Assembly (NCBI GenBank): GCA_001599975.1
Contig: BCIO01000002.1
Span: forward strand, 1,612,001 to 1,676,000
DNA from: Cystobasidiopsis lactophilus
Taxonomy: Eukaryota; Basidiomycota; Agaricostilbomycetes; Agaricostilbales; Chionosphaeraceae
Length of the DNA: 64,000 bases
Direction of reading: 5' to 3'
A program made the position numbers and the translations under genes. This document shows positions 14,193 through 25,084 of this stretch, piece by piece. The notes below the pieces were generated by a model, which saw only the letters and a list, made by a program, of their open reading frames with translations, ran no database searches and was not told the origin of the DNA. Position 1 is the stretch's first letter; every line of letters begins with the position of its first letter.

Positions 14193-15378
14193 ATGGCCTT
14201 TTTTGCTTTGTTTCTCGTCTTCTCTTTGGCCTTAAATGTCCAAGCTGGGGCTTTCAGCTCCAAGTTCGTGCAGAGCTTGTCGCCGGCGCAGTTCAAGAGC
14301 AAAGTGCTTGGAGCGGATGTGCGTCGGCGACACATTGCTGTCCACTTCTTGCGTGTCTAACGCCTTCTTGGGTCAGAAAGCGACTGTAGCAGTGTTGTAA
14401 GGCCCTTCGACGCGGACGATAGTGCCTCTCATTCATGATGCTCGCGTGTTTCTGGCAGCTTCGCGCCCTGGTGCGGCCATTGCCAAAAACTGGCGCCCGA
14501 ATACGAAAAGGCGGCTCAAAGCATGAAAGGGTTGGTCAATTTTGTGGCAGTGGACTGCGACGAAGACGCCAACAAGCCATTATGCGTGAGCCGGGCGTAT
14601 CACTAAAAGGTGTGGCGCTGAACATGCCGTGGTCTCGCAGGGCTCTTATGGTATACAAGGCTTCCCGACCATCAAAGTAAGGTCCAAGGTTCTGCATCAG
14701 GTCTGTCTGACCGCTGCGCTTAGGTCTGGCACGGTAACAAAAAGACCAGTCCGCGAGGTGAGCCGACCCACCGCTGACGTGTCTCGCCCTGCACACTTAG
14801 CCGCTGCAGATTACAACGGCGAGAGGACGGCAAGAGCCATTTCTGACCACGCGTTGAGTCAACTTTCACTCTGAATCATCAGAGCGAATCCTGAAAATGA
14901 GTCCAGGGCGGACATCATGCCGTCGCACGTCCAAAAGCTCAAGACCTCGGCCGACCTAGAAGACCTATTGGCGAGCGAGGTAATGCTTGCGAGATGCCCT
15001 TCGCAAATGTATAGTTGACCTTTGGGCCACCAGCGTTCTAAACCGATTTCCATTTTGTTCACGTCGGCTGCTTTGGTTACGCCCCTTTACAAAGGCCTTT
15101 CGACCGAATTCAAGGATTCGGTGACTTTTTACGCCATCAAAGACTCGCCTGCGCTCGCCGATGTCAAGGCCAAACTTTCTGTGGCCAAGGTGCCAACGCT
15201 TCTGCTGCTTGCCCCTGGTTCCACGGCAGGCGAGGCTTTCAAAGGTCAGGCTTACTCCTCAAGGCACCCACATTCAAGACTCTCATCGCGAAGTCCAGGT
15301 TCCAAGTTCAGCTACGATGCCATTGAGAGCTTCATATCCAAATACCTCAAGGCTGGCTCGGGCAAGAGCGAGCTGTAG
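14193..15378 (+). CDS. ER protein disulfide isomerase (single thioredoxin domain, Mpd1/P5-like)
   Basis: A signal peptide ([19 protein letters not shown]) precedes a thioredoxin domain with the active site [36 protein letters not shown], the cis-proline region GIQGFPTIK and [16 protein letters not shown] follow. After a linker, a second, redox-inactive thioredoxin-like domain is visible ([45 protein letters not shown]). The last four residues are KSEL, close to the KDEL/HDEL retrieval signal, which supports residence in the ER lumen. Around 14860 the join between the two domains is awkward: the best in-frame solution needs an intron of only about 27 nt. The role inferred is disulfide formation or isomerisation in secretory proteins. 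Confidence 0.88.
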
Positions 15379-15610
15379 CTGACCGGACATGGCGTCCAGG
15401 AGATAGTAGTGCGCGCTGCGGCAGTATGGGCCTTCCTCCTAGCATTTTGCATATCCACTCGGATCACTTTGGTTACTGTGACTCTGTTCGAAGCGCGCCA
15501 GCAATTAAAGAAGTGGCTTGGAGATTGACAAGAGGAGATTGAGATGTCCGTAAATACATGGAAAGCGAGACGGAAATCGGAGACACTATGAGGGAGGCTG
15601 GAGGCTGAGA

Positions 15611-16382
15611 CTACATGGGGGAGGGCGCCATCTTGATGACTTTGTCTAAGGCAGCCAGCAACTTCAGGTACTAGACATGAAGCACAAAGAAATTCGAAGA
15701 CTCACCTTTCGACCGGACGGCGTACATGAAGTTGGTAATGGTTTCGCCTTCTTTCATGACCATCTTGTCCCAATGGCCACGAACCACTTCGACCAATCGC
15801 CCGTCGGCCTCTTCTGGCTCTTGTCCGTCGTACGCAGGTGTCTGAAGCTCGACGCAGCTGCCCTCTGGCCACTCTTCCTTCTTCTTCTCCCCGTCCTCGT
15901 CCTCGCCCGGCACCGGAGCGTCCACCTCCATCTCTGCTGCCCGCCTCTTCGCTGAAAGCAGCTTGGGGTGGGCGTAAGAAGATGACAATGGAGGCACAGG
16001 CATCACGGCTTGCTCCCAAGTCAAGGGCAGCTGGGGGTGCAGTTCGACCAGGCCATAATGTAGCAGGTATTTGTGGATCGTCTCCGGCGGCAGATCATTC
16101 AGATCGATCTAGCCACCTAATCAGCCGCTGTTTCTGCTCAAGAAACCAGCAAAAACTCACGAGGGGCTGGCCCGGTTCGACCTGCTCGATCTTCGCTGCC
16201 GCGTTGGAAGTCTTTGTCGAGCCCTTGGCGTCGGCGGCAGCGCGAGACCGAGAGCTGCCCTCCCTGCTGCTGATGTTGGCAGTGGCTTTGGAGGTGTAGG
16301 CAGTGTCCTCGTTGCCCTTGCGACGTTTTGCCCCGAGCATGTTGGAAGGCGGTCGTTGGCGGAAGAGGAGGCGAGAATCCAT
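15611..16382 (-). CDS. SAP30-like subunit of the Sin3 histone deacetylase complex
   Basis: The N-terminal 75 residues are polar and low in complexity (Ser, Ala, Lys). The next exon opens with DLNDLPPETIHKYLLHYGL, the helix typical of the SAP30 Sin3-binding domain. An acidic insert follows, and the domain closes with VVRGHWDKMVMKEGETITNF and MYAVRSK, matching the family's H-(F/W) ... ETI-x-x-F-(I/L)-YAV pattern. An intron splits the next Val codon and the protein ends KVIKMAPSPM. SAP30 family members bridge Sin3 to partner proteins and stabilise the deacetylase complex at promoters. Three in-frame Met codons are candidates for the start (16418, 16382, 16340); I took the middle one without strong evidence. 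Confidence 0.78.
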
Positions 16383-16520
16383 TTGGGGCGAATTTGAGCG
16401 CGCATCCGCGATAGTCAACCTTGAAATACATGTAGAATGTATAAAGAAGAAGGAAAGCCCGAATACAAGAGCGAATAATCGCGGCTTTCGACGAACTGCG
16501 ATCTGGCAGCCCGGCCTAGC

Positions 16521-17155
16521 TCAGCTCAGGTTCCTGTAAAGTAACAACGTCCCAAACAACAGTAGTATGGTGCTTTGGTGTGAAGACGTAGCCGCTCTAT
16601 GACCCCAACTCCCAACGATGGCCAAGTCCTGCGAGGTGCTTGATTGAGTTTGTGGCGGTCCAGACGGGTTTTGAATGGGGGTCGGTGTGGGAGTAGGAAT
16701 AGATGAGGCTACATCAGAGCTGGAAGAGTTGGTCCCAAGTGAGGACGACGCTGGGGCGGAGCTTGCCGGCGGGATGGTACCGGTCACTTGATAGGCGAGG
16801 GAGTAAACGTAAGAAGGGTCGACGAGACGCCACCCTGATGTCGTCACTGTCGATTTTGAAGCCGCTGTGCAAGAAGAAGTAGAGGACGAGGCCGAGGTTG
16901 AACCACTTGCGTCCCCTTGCCCGTCGCAGAGGGTCGTCGTCCACACGCCAGGCATGAAAAATTCAGAGGTCCACGTCGTCCAGCTCGTGCTCGTGTAGTA
17001 AGGCACTGTGCAAGAAGTCGTCAAAGCCAGACCAATAGAACCCAAGTCTTCGTAAACGAAAGCACACCTGATTCAGAAGACTGATTATTGCTAGTTGACG
17101 CAGCGGAAGTGGAGGCCAGTAAAACGATCCAGACTGGTAAGAAACGCTTCGCCAT
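16521..17155 (-). CDS. Small secreted Ser/Thr-rich protein, possible GPI anchor (member C)
   Basis: Two exons encode about 190 residues: a signal peptide (MAKRFLPVWIVLLASTSAA), then VPYYTSTSWTTWTSEFFMPG and CDGQG, followed by a long Ser/Thr/Pro-rich region likely to carry O-mannose. The C-terminus is hydrophobic (STILLLFGTLLLYRNLS) after a small-residue stretch, as in GPI-anchored proteins. I know no named family. It lies next to four other proteins of the same build on the same strand. The middle phrase TSxSWTTW recurs in the fragment at 18131-18200, showing local duplication. A cell-wall or surface role is inferred from architecture only. Confidence 0.75.
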
Positions 17156-17314
17156 GATGGAAGAACGGGCGCAACAGCCGCATCCAGCGTGGGACGATGC
17201 TTTTGGAAGACATTCGGACGTAGGCGGCTAAAAGCCGGTCGAGGTTGATTCCTTCGCGAGGGAAGCACAGAAGGGCTCCTCTTTGCGAATAGAATTGAAT
17301 CTCGCTGCCGGGAT

Positions 17315-17903
17315 TCAACCGAGGAGAAGGAGACAGAGAGTGGCCAGACCAAAAGTGTAAGACGTCGGAGCGCAAGCAAAGCCCGCCGACGAGGGAGAGG
17401 TTGAGGCTTGGACGATGCTCGCGCTGGTGATAGTAAGAATGGCACCAGGGATGCTACTAGGTGTAGGGACGGAATCCGTAGAGAGGTCTTCGCTAGTCGT
17501 GACGAGGGTCGAGAGGAAAGTGGAAGGCGGTGGCTTGGACGACGTCGACGGAAGCCCGGTTGTAGTTGTAAGTGTAGCGGTCCCAGTAGCTATTGTGGTC
17601 GTAGAAGACAGGGTCGTCGTTGAAATATTGCCAGCAGGAACGCCCTCAATGCGAGAAAGAAGTGGCTCCATTGATGCCGGCTCCAGCGGCGCCAGTGAAC
17701 CTTGGACTGATCAGAGGGCTGCCCTAGTCAGGTCTCAAGCCCATCTAAGCCAGAAGAAAGCAGGACGTGCCTCTTACCGGCTTCGCAGGTTGAGGATCGT
17801 CTCGCTCGCCCAGCAACGCATGCCTCTCTCGCTGGCTTGCACAAAGACATTGAAGACCCAGCAAAACCAAAAGGAACAAAGCAGTTGAACTGAGCCGTTG
17901 CAT
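17315..17903 (-). CDS. Small secreted Ser/Thr-rich protein (member A)
   Basis: Paralogue of the gene at 18206-18793. Its signal peptide is MQRLSSTALFLLVLLGLQCL. The second exon shares SMEPLLSRIEGVPAGN, a Thr-rich run, GLPSTSSKPPPSTFLSTL, PGAILTITSASIVQ and SAGFACAPTSYTF with its partner, and ends in a short hydrophobic tail (GLATLCLLLLG). The join between the exons is unresolved: the obvious donor (ccg|gtaag) puts the second exon out of frame, unlike the clean join in the paralogue, so this copy may be decaying or the intron end may differ. Upstream sequence is also similar to that of the paralogue. Confidence 0.62.
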
Positions 17904-18130
17904 TGTCGTGCAATCAAGACGAGCGAGGTGCCATTGCCAGTCGTCAAGTCCAGGCCGTCTCGACACGTCTTGAAGAACAGCTTCCGAAACCCTTAAACCA
18001 GCGCTTCTGTCCGCCGAAACCAGGTCTCTTCTGTTTTCTTCTGAGCTTTGAATGGTGATACGAGTGCGGTAGGGAACAGGGCAACCAGTTCACTGAACAG
18101 ACATGGCCGGCAGGCACGACGAAGGGGAGG

Positions 18131-18200
18131 CCGAGTCCACGCGCCAAGCATATAGGACCATGTCGTCCAGCTCGCACTCATTGAATACGACACTGTAGAC
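18131..18200 (-). pseudogene. Fragment related to member C
   Basis: Read on the minus strand this 70-bp piece encodes VVYSMSASWTTWSYMLGAWT, matching the second-exon start of member C (VPYYTSTSWTTWTSEFFMPG) with three codons missing. The acceptor CTACAG lies just before it. No first exon or signal peptide is left, and it starts only a few bases after the stop codon of member B. Confidence 0.65.
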
Positions 18201-18205
18201 TGAGA

Positions 18206-18793
18206 TCAAGTTGTAGGGCGTTGGAAGAGGAAAAAGAGACAGAGGCCGGTAAGACAAAGAGCGTAAGACGTCGGAATGCACATAAACCCGGCCGATGAGA
18301 AAGAGGATGGGCCTTGGACAATGCTCGTACTGGTGATGGTGAGAATGGCGCCCGGGGTGCTGCTAGATGCAGGGAGGGAGTTCGTAGAGAGCTCTTCGCT
18401 TGTGGAGATCAGTGTCGAGAGGGAAGTGGAAGGCGGAGGCTTGGACGTCGACGGAAGACCGGTCGTAGTTGTAATTGCAGCCGTCCCGGTAGTTGTCACA
18501 GAAGTAGAAAGCAGAGTGGTTGTGGAAACATTGCCAGCAGGGACACCCTCAATGCGGGAAAGGGCTGGCTCCATCGACGCCAGTGGTAACAACGAGCCTT
18601 GGACTGGGAGTAAGAGACAGCTAATCAACCTTTAATCACCCTGAGCAGCCCGAGGGAAGAACATGCCTCTCTCCGGTTCGTCGAGTGAATCTCGCTTGCC
18701 CAGGAACGCATTCCTCTCTCGCGGTCTTGCACCCAGGGACTGGGGTCCCAGAAAAAGCATAAGGAGCAACACTGATGAGCTGGGCCGTCGCAT
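18206..18793 (-). CDS. Small secreted Ser/Thr-rich protein (member B)
   Basis: Two exons join cleanly (phase 1) to give about 180 residues. The N-terminal segment MRRPSSSVLLLMLFLGPQSL is a signal peptide. A short basic region (KRDSLDEPERG) follows and might be a processing site. The second exon carries SMEPALSRIEGVPAGN, Thr-rich repeats, GLPSTSKPPPSTSLSTL, GAILTITSTSIVQG and AGFMCIPTSYALC before a hydrophobic C-terminal helix (CLTGLCLFFLF). It is the better preserved partner of the gene at 17315-17903. Its function is not known to me. The build fits a GPI- or membrane-anchored wall glycoprotein. Confidence 0.72.
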
Positions 18794-19154
18794 TGTCGTG
18801 CAATTAGGACAAGACAGGCCATCACACTCTGCCAGCCGTCGAGTCCCAGGCTGAAGAACAGCTTCCGAGACCGTACGCCACCGCTTCTGTACGAGATAGA
18901 CCTCTTCTGTATGATTCTGGGCGTTGAAGAACGATCATGCGAGTGCCGTAGGAGACGAGGAGGCCACTCCACAGAACTGGCCCAGTCCAGCGTTCTTCAT
19001 TGGACATTCCTGGCGGCTTAAGGGACCAGCGGGCCAGTGACAAATCAGCCCTATGGGGCCTGGCAAGACTTGTCAACAACCCAGAAGCCGAAAGGACCAA
19101 TGCCACGGCGGAACCAGAGCAAGGAATTTAGCTTGGAGGCCGCCAGCCAAAAAG

Positions 19155-19965
19155 ATGCAGCGCGCCGCCAAGAGACCCGGCCGCTGTCCAGTGTGCTTGC
19201 ACCAGCAACGTCGTCAATCTCATATTGGCCGCTCAGCCATCCCAGTCCCAGAGACCGTCAAACTGTCCCTCTCGCCTCTGCCCAGGTCCTCGTCCAGCTT
19301 CGCCCAAAACCCGCTGCTCAAGAACGCCAACCTGCTCTCCGTCAATGGCCCCAAAGGCAACCTGTCTGTTCCGATCCCCCAGTTCATGTCCATCTCCCCG
19401 CCGCCGGAATCCCAGCCGCCTTCGTTAAACTTGAGCATCGCCCGGAGCCAGGAAAAGCTGCAAAAGTCGATGTGGGGGCTCACCCGCTCGCTAGTGGCCA
19501 ACGCCATCAAGGGCGTGCAGGAGGGGCATCAAGCGACGATTAATCTGGTCGGCGTCGGGTACAGGGTCGCCTTGGAGCCGTCAAGTCTGGACAAGAGCCG
19601 GCAGCAGCTCAACTTCAAGCTCGGCTTCCCCAACCCGGTCATCGAGCAGGTGCCAGAGCACATCCAGGCAGAGGTCACCGCACCGACGGCCATCGTTTTG
19701 AAGGGCCCGGACAAGCAGGCGCTCGGGCAGTTCGCGGCTCGCATTCGAAAATGGAGGAAGCCGTGTGTTGCCTCCTTGCTCTTGTTATACACCCTCGAAA
19801 GAAGTGTCTGACCTCCGCTTTGTGGGCTCACAGTGAACCGTACAACCTCAAGGTGGGCTTGCTGCCGCACTTCCAGCGTGCGGCCGAAACTCACACTTTC
19901 TGTCTGCGCAGGGCATCTTCGTCAACAACGAGCAGCTCAAGCGCAAAGAGGTCAAGAAGAAGTAG
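19155..19965 (+). CDS. MRPL6: Mitochondrial large-subunit ribosomal protein uL6m
   Basis: Starting at MQRAAKRPGRCPVCLHQQRR, a basic presequence leads into two L6 repeats: SAIPVPETVKLSLS, NLLSVNGPKGNLSVPIPQFM, MWGLTRSLVANAIKGVQEGH, INLVGVGYRVALEP, KLGFPNPVIEQVPEHIQAEV and TAIVLKGPDKQALGQFAARI. An intron splits KPEPY and another follows NLK, giving the L6 signature region IRKWRKPEPYNLKGIFVNNE and the end EVKKK. The protein binds 23S-type rRNA near the GTPase-associated region of the mitoribosome. It is a conserved gene set inside the array of secreted-protein genes, on the opposite strand, with 361 bp of divergent promoter shared with member B. Confidence 0.93.
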
Positions 19966-20233
19966 ACGAGCTAGGAGGGCAACTTTGCCTTGGTGGTCTT
20001 CGTTGCCTCTCACCTTTTTCGGGCGGGCTGATAGGCGGCGTGGTGGAAAGAGGTCGGATGTGTGGGTGTGTTGGATTGCACGGCTTCCTGTATTGGCCTC
20101 ATCACTGCTTAGACAGGGCACTGCATTTCGAAAGAGTATGCTGGCCAAAACAGGATCCGGCGTTGGACATCTTTGCGGGAGTCACTTCGGCCCGACAATT
20201 GCCACCGAATTCCACCAACACAATTGACTACAC

Positions 20234-20907
20234 TTAAATGACGAATATAAGAAGACCTAAAATCCACAATGATAACCCCCAATTGCAACGTAGCCCTTCA
20301 GTCCTTGAGCCGCTTTGCTCCGTCGGCGAAGGAGTCATCCAATGCGTGCTGGTAATAGTTAGCAGCCCGCCTTGCGACTGCGACGGAAAAATCGTGTAAA
20401 CAGAAGAGGAGATGTCCACGTCTAGGATTGAGGAGTAAGACGTCTTCGCGTCATTATCGCCTGTCGCGGGGGGTGGCGCCGTCGGCGCAGGAAGTGTTGC
20501 GGTCGCTGGGGGCAGGGTGATGAGAGCCGTCTCGACCGATTGAATAACCACCTCGGTGGCTGGAGAATCTGCTTAAGCTCGAGGACTCTTTTGCGTTCGA
20601 CAAGCAACTCACTGATGATGGTCTGCATTTCAGACCACAGCACCCGGTAGTGCGTGGACCCATAGTACATGCATGTTCCTTCGTCCTGGGATGCTACCAG
20701 GCTGCAGAGCGCGTCGAGCACTGAAAGCGCAGACGTTTGCCCCAGATCTACGACTTCGGTAGAGAGAAAAGTTGTGACAGGCACGACTGTGGTGTAGGTC
20801 TGCGCAGACGAGCTGACATGAGTGATGAGCTGAGTCGAAACAGCTTGCGCGAGGCAGAGGGTCGAGAGAAGTGGGCCAAAGAGCAAAGCGTGGAAGCCAT
20901 TTCTCAT
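20234..20907 (-). CDS. Small secreted Ser/Thr-rich protein, likely GPI-anchored (member D)
   Basis: Two exons joined at a split Thr codon give about 205 residues. The signal peptide is MRNGFHALLFGPLLSTLCLA. The mature part begins STQLITHVSSSAQTYTTVVP, with two cysteines (ALCSLV and GTCMYY), then a Thr/Pro/Ala-rich linker, GGLLTITSTHWMTPSP, and a hydrophobic end (WGLSLWILGLLIFVI) after SGSRTEG, a plausible GPI attachment region. It aligns with member E over its first 70 residues (STQ-hydrophobic-x-TH, SSS-x-x-TYTT, paired Cys). It shares the L-T-I-T-S-T phrase with members A and B. No named family is recognised. Confidence 0.74.
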
Positions 20908-21164
20908 CGAGGGCTTTTCGACAGCGCGTTAGGATGTTGGCCGAGAGAGAAAGAACCTCGAGGTCTCCGTTGTAAGCCGATGGATGGTTGTCATAACCGA
21001 GAGAACAGGCCGAACATCTTCTGTCCGGGAACCAGAGTACAGCCCAGCGCGCTAAGGAGATAATTCGCGGCCACCTTCAGTCTCTAACACCTTAATGAAA
21101 ACAGGGAGTTGACATACTAGGGCCGTCAGACACCAAGCATGGAATCCAGGCCGGGCGCCTATCG

Positions 21165-21810
21165 TCAGATGAAAACAGTGCTCGTGGATGTAACCGTCAA
21201 TACAGGAGGGATTGGTGACGGGCCCGTGAGGTGGGTTGTAATATTGTCTCTTGCCAAGTCCGGACTTGTATCGGGAGGTCTGAGGGATGTCGATGGCTGT
21301 GACCGGGCGTTGAGCTTGTACTCGGAGACGGCGTGGTGGTTGGGCTTGGGGTGGTTAATTTCATGGTGTTGGGAGATGTAGGTGTGGAAGAGGGGTCCGT
21401 GAAGTGGACCACAGTCGTTTCGAGCGAGGTGGCAACTGCCAGCGAGGCTGTGTACAACGTGTGAGACGAGCTCTGCACTGAAAACGACTTTGATGCGACT
21501 TACTGATTGTAGCATGATCCACAGTTATCATGTAACCGATCCATGCACCCCCAGAGTGAGAGCAGGTCATAGTTGAGGCGGCCTCCATCACTTGGCACCA
21601 CTCTGATTCGGCAGCATTGATGGCCGTGGATGCGGGATCTACCATAAAGGTCGCCGTATTAGTTGTTCGCGTTGTAATGGTCGTGTAGGTCGTTGTAGAA
21701 GAAGAGAGGTGAGTATGCACCTGCGTGCTGTCGGCTGCAGAACATAAGATGGACAGCATCGGAAGCACGAGGAGAGCAGCGGCGAAGATAGACGCTTGCA
21801 GTGTAACCAT
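21165..21810 (-). CDS. Small secreted Ser/Thr-rich protein (member E)
   Basis: The first exon encodes a signal peptide (MVTLQASIFAAALLVLPMLS) and a mature start STQVHTHLSSSTTTYTTITT, clearly related to member D, with Cys at EWCQV and MTCSHS. After DHATI an intron with a good donor (gtaagt) is expected. The closest acceptor makes it only 26 nt, unusually short for this window. Two frames stay open downstream: one is Ser/Thr/Pro-rich, the other ends VLTVTSTSTVFI, recalling the LT(I/V)TST phrase of its relatives. The true 3' exons are therefore uncertain, and no convincing hydrophobic tail is seen. Confidence 0.58.
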
Positions 21811-22402
21811 CCTGGAAGAACTACTCGTAGGCTAAGAGGAGCAGGTGGAGCAAGAGAAAGTGAAATCGTTCGGACGGTTGCGACGTTGAAGGCTCGGTCT
21901 CGGAAACTCTGGCAGACAAAGGAGATCGAGCAAGCAGGCTATCCCGATGATCCGAGTCAGGACACCACTGGCTAGCAAGTCGGAAGTCATCACCAGGCCG
22001 TGACACTGCTTACAGCCAGGCTTGACGAAGCTCGAAAGCGAAATCGGAGGCATTGGTCATGGCATGACGATGGCGCGGCTTTTCCTTTACCTTAAGACAG
22101 GATGCAAGAGAACCACAAAAAGGGTCTGCTGTTACCCAGAATGACGCCTCCACATGTGTCGTTTCTGCCACGACCAGCTCCAGAAAACCACTGGCATCTA
22201 TGTTCGCCAACGACCGTCTAGTGACCTGCTCGTGTTTTCATTTAAAGAGATCGCCAAGTTTTCGAGATCTCTTTGCCTTCAGGAAGTCGTCGTAGCGCGG
22301 TGGAGGCGGCAGAGGTGTCCAACTCGCCGTCAACGTCCAAGGAAGCCGTCGGCCGTTTGTTGTCGACAGCTGCCACTGCAGCCCACTTTCGTTCGAACAA
22401 GG
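21811..22402. other. Divergent promoter between member E and the Hcs1 helicase
   Basis: This stretch of 592 bp lies between divergent starts. The plus-strand frame upstream of the chosen helicase start stays open from about 22154, but the sequence there is Arg-rich and unlike the family, so I treat it as leader. Confidence 0.5.
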
Positions 22403-25066
22403 ATGCAGCAAGACTTCGTCAGGTGGATAGAGGCCCATCTCTCGTTGCTGCAAAAGGAGCGCGAGTCAGAAGTCGCCGAGAATGCATTGTTGCTGTCGAA
22501 TTGCCCGCCTAGCCTGCTCGAAAAGAAGGGGCTTGCACTCTTGAATTTGGGCGTCGCGTCTCAATCGATTGGTCTGGGCGGTAAAAGGTACAGGATTCCC
22601 ACTGAGATGCTGTCGACCTTGCTCACGCTTGCAGCCTCGGTGACCAGTCTGATTGAACTCGAACGACCTTTAGCTCACCACCAGTCGCAATCATTTCCTC
22701 CAAGTACGCCCTCGTAAATATGTCCAGAGCTACAAACAACCTAATGATGATTCTGTAGATACGTTTCGGCCCGGAGATCTGGCGCGTCTGATTGAGCCCT
22801 CGGCAAAGGCCAAGCAAGAGTCCTCCTTAGAAATCGACGGCGTTGTTTCCAAAGTCACCGACACCAAAATCGTGATAGCAGTGCGCCCAAAGGGAGACGG
22901 CAGCAGCGAGGATGTGGACGCCATACCCGAACGCTGTCACCTTGTCAAGCTGGCCGACGACGCCACCCTCTTAAGAATGGAGAAAGCACTCAAGGAGCTT
23001 CGAGCCAAAGTCGAACCCGTCTTGGACATAGACGGGAGCAAGCCCGACCCGTTGACCTCGGTGCTGCTTGGAATCTCGGAGCCTACCGCGGTCGAGTCCA
23101 CCGAAGATCTGGTACTTTTCGACGAACGGTTGAACGACAGTCAAAAAGAGGCCGTCCGATTTGCGGTACAACGAGCGCAAGAGGTCGCGTGCATTCACGG
23201 TCCGCCGGGAACAGGGAAGACGCAAACGTTGGTGGAAGTCATCCGTCAGCTGGTGGCGCAAAAGAAGCGAGTTTTGGTCTGTGGCGCTTCTAACCTGGCG
23301 GTTGACAATCTGGTCGAGCGCCTGTCGTCGCACGACGTTAAGCTCACCCGGCTCGGCCATCCTGCCCGAGTTCTGGAGACGGTCCACCGCAGCACGCTCG
23401 ACTACCAAGTTTCTCAGTCCGACGCCGCCGCTATTGTGAAAGATATCAAAGTGGAGGCGAGTCCATACGCTCAGTTTACACAGAGAGGCACACCACTGAA
23501 CGGTAGTGTAGCTCGAGGCGCTTCTAACCTCACTTAGCAGTGGCAAAATCCGAGGCAAGGAGAGAAAAGCCAAGTGGGAAGAAGTCAAGGAGTTAAGAAA
23601 GGAGTGCGTTACTCCTCTGTTGGGATGACTCTGGCGGGCATTGACACCTTTCAAAGGTTCCGCAAGCGAGAGAGCACCGTAGTCTCCAGAGTTCTGGATC
23701 AGGTGCCCGTCATATTGAGCACTTGCCACGGGTGAGCTGTTTCACACTCACCAACAAGCAAACAGGATCTCAGACTGCCTTCCAGAGCGGGAAGCCGACA
23801 GATCCAGAGGACAGCGTTCGATGTTGCCATCATTGACGAAGCGGCCCAAGCTATGGAAGCCGTTTGTTGGATTCCCATCTTGAAAGCGAAAAAGGTCATA
23901 CTCGTAGGCGCCAGTAGCTTCCCTGACTACTGCTCTTGTTCTGATGGTATGTTCAGGCCGGCGATCATGTCCAGCTTGGCCCCACTGTCAAGTCTGACAA
24001 GCCAGGCAAGCAAAGCAAGAAAACCACGGATGCACCGAAGAAGGGGAAGAAACCCTCTGGCAAAGCAAAGGGGGCGCCAGCGACAGAAAAGGGCGACGAA
24101 CCGGTCGACGAGGCGGGCGACGGAGACCTGGAAGCCACCCAGAAAGCTGTGGAAGAGATGGTTCTGGCCGATTCAAGCAAGCAAAAGACAGAAAAGAAGG
24201 CCAAGAAGCGGCCGCCACTGAAACCACCCTCTTCGCTAATATTCACGCTGTTCGACCGACTCATCGCCGCCCACGGCTCTCGGGTGACTCGTTTGCTCAA
24301 CACACAGTACAGAATGAACGAGCAGATCATGCGTATGTCTGCTTCTTCTTTCGAGCCGCTGCAGCTTTACTTGATCCACTGCTGAAAACGCCTTGAACAT
24401 CAGGCTTTCCGTCGTATTCGCTGTACCAGAAAAAGCTGGTGGCGGACAGCGGCGTGAAAGACCGCTTGCTCGCCGACTTGAAAGGCGTCGACGCGACCGT
24501 GGACGATGTGCTCGAGGAGCCGGTCGTTTTCTACGACAGTGAGTGCCCCCCAGGACCCATTAGGATCCCTACATGCTAACAGCCAGCCGAAAGCTGCCGG
24601 TTGCAATATGTATGAGCGTGTCGACGCCGACGATTTCCAGAGCAGCGACTCGAAATACAACGAGAACGAAGCGGTGATCGTCGAAAAGCATGTCGAGCTC
24701 TTGTTCTCAGCCCAACTCCCGCCCAGCGCCATCTCCATCATCTCTCCCTACCAAGCGCAAGTCCGCAACATCTCCAACACCCTGAAGCCGCGCTACCCGG
24801 AGCTCGAGATTGGCTCGGTTGACGGCTTTCAAGGCAGGGAGAACGAGGTGGTGATCGTGTCGCTGGTCCGGTCCAACGAGGACAAGGAGGTTGGCTTTCT
24901 GAAGGACCACCGCCGCTTGAACGTGGCAATGACCAGGCCAAAGCGGCAACTGGTGGTCGTGGGCGACTCTGAGACGGTCGGAGCAGGCTCCAAGTTTTTG
25001 AAGAGCTGGATGGAGTGGCTAGAGGAGAACGCTGACGTCCGCCCGGCCGAGCTGTTCGCATTTTAG
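22403..25066 (+). CDS. HCS1: SF1B DNA/RNA helicase, SMUBP2/Hcs1 family
   Basis: The start [20 protein letters not shown] and [20 protein letters not shown] match the N-terminus of IGHMBP2/Hcs1 (DNA polymerase alpha-associated helicase A). Helicase motifs follow in order: Q-motif region [13 protein letters not shown], motif [17 protein letters not shown], Ia [45 protein letters not shown], then [34 protein letters not shown] and [19 protein letters not shown]. Between motif III and TLFDRL lies a Lys/Ala-rich insert of some 70 residues. About seven short introns are required. Family members are ATP-dependent 5'-3' unwinding enzymes linked to replication and translation. The R3H and zinc-finger ends of the human protein are absent, as in other fungi. 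Its stop is 18 bp from the convergent CCDC25 stop. Confidence 0.92.
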
Positions 25067-25084
25067 ACGGCGTGCAATCACAGA

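Noticed and set aside
22971-23729. Minus-strand open frame of 252 codons
   Set aside because: Antisense shadow of the Hcs1 helicase motifs I and Ia region.
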